Source of the DNA: Alkalimonas sp.
Lineage (GTDB): Bacteria; Pseudomonadota; Gammaproteobacteria; Enterobacterales; Alteromonadaceae
DNA: 6,104 nt
Direction of reading: 5' to 3'
Assembly: GCA_022565655.1 (NCBI GenBank)
Contig: JAIUMG010000207.1
Coordinates: forward strand, 1 to 6,104
Of this stretch, positions 6,046-6,104 are shown piece by piece. How positions within the stretch are numbered: position 1 is the stretch's first letter; each line of letters begins with the position of its first letter. A program made the translations under genes and the position numbers. The notes beneath the pieces are model-generated. The model was not told the origin of the DNA. It made no database searches and saw only the letters and a list, made by a program, of their open reading frames with translations.

Positions 6046-6104
6046 ATGGTAACTATTCGTTTACAACGTGGTGGCGCGAAAAAGCGTCCTTTTTACCAAG
6101 TTGT
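6046..6104 (+). CDS. rpsP: 30S ribosomal protein S16, 3'-truncated by the window edge
   Basis: The 19 complete codons visible read MVTIRLQRGGAKKRPFYQV, an almost exact match to the start of E. coli S16 (MVTIRLARHGAKKRPFYQV). S16 binds 16S rRNA early in 30S assembly. The ATG has AGAGG (6036-6040) 5 nt upstream. In gammaproteobacteria this gene normally leads rpsP-rimM-trmD-rplS; those genes would lie beyond the window. The open frame runs off the end. Confidence 0.95.
   Translation, partial: MVTIRLQRGGAKKRPFYQV

Overview
This 6.1 kb window comes from a gammaproteobacterial chromosome. The proteins read like those of Vibrionales, Aeromonadales and Enterobacterales: GshA, CorB/YfjD, YpjD, Ffh and S16 all align by eye with the E. 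coli proteins as I remember them. The block gshA ... corB-ypjD <> ffh-rpsP is the Vibrio/Aeromonas arrangement and not the E. coli one, where gshA lies far from ffh. My best guess is an Aeromonadales-like or related marine/aquatic genus; this is inference, not a placement. There is no mobile element, CRISPR array, tRNA or rRNA, and base composition looks even throughout.

Layout. The left end (1-1461, +) is most of gshA, missing about 43 codons at its 5' end. A gap of 148 nt (1462-1609) holds a strong intrinsic terminator that points leftwards, although both flanking genes point rightwards. A small lipoprotein gene with a lytic-transglycosylase-like core follows (1610-2230, +). It converges on the corB-ypjD pair (2250-3527 and 3597-4409, both -), which reads away from ffh. 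The 156 nt between ypjD and ffh carry two divergent sigma70-like promoters and an inverted repeat between the -35 and -10 of the ffh promoter. ffh (4566-5933, +) encodes the protein subunit of the signal recognition particle. It is followed by a good sigma70-like promoter, then an intrinsic terminator, then the first 19 codons of rpsP (ribosomal protein S16), which normally heads the rpsP-rimM-trmD-rplS operon. No stretch over 300 bases lacks a gene.

Together these are housekeeping genes: glutathione synthesis, peptidoglycan turnover (probable), a membrane transporter-like protein with its habitual CcsA-like neighbour, co-translational protein targeting, and ribosome assembly. I see no undescribed multi-gene system. 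The points that deserve a second look are the lipoprotein gene in the place where relatives carry luxS, the leftward terminator that implies antisense transcription across that gene, and the promoter-before-terminator layout ahead of rpsP.
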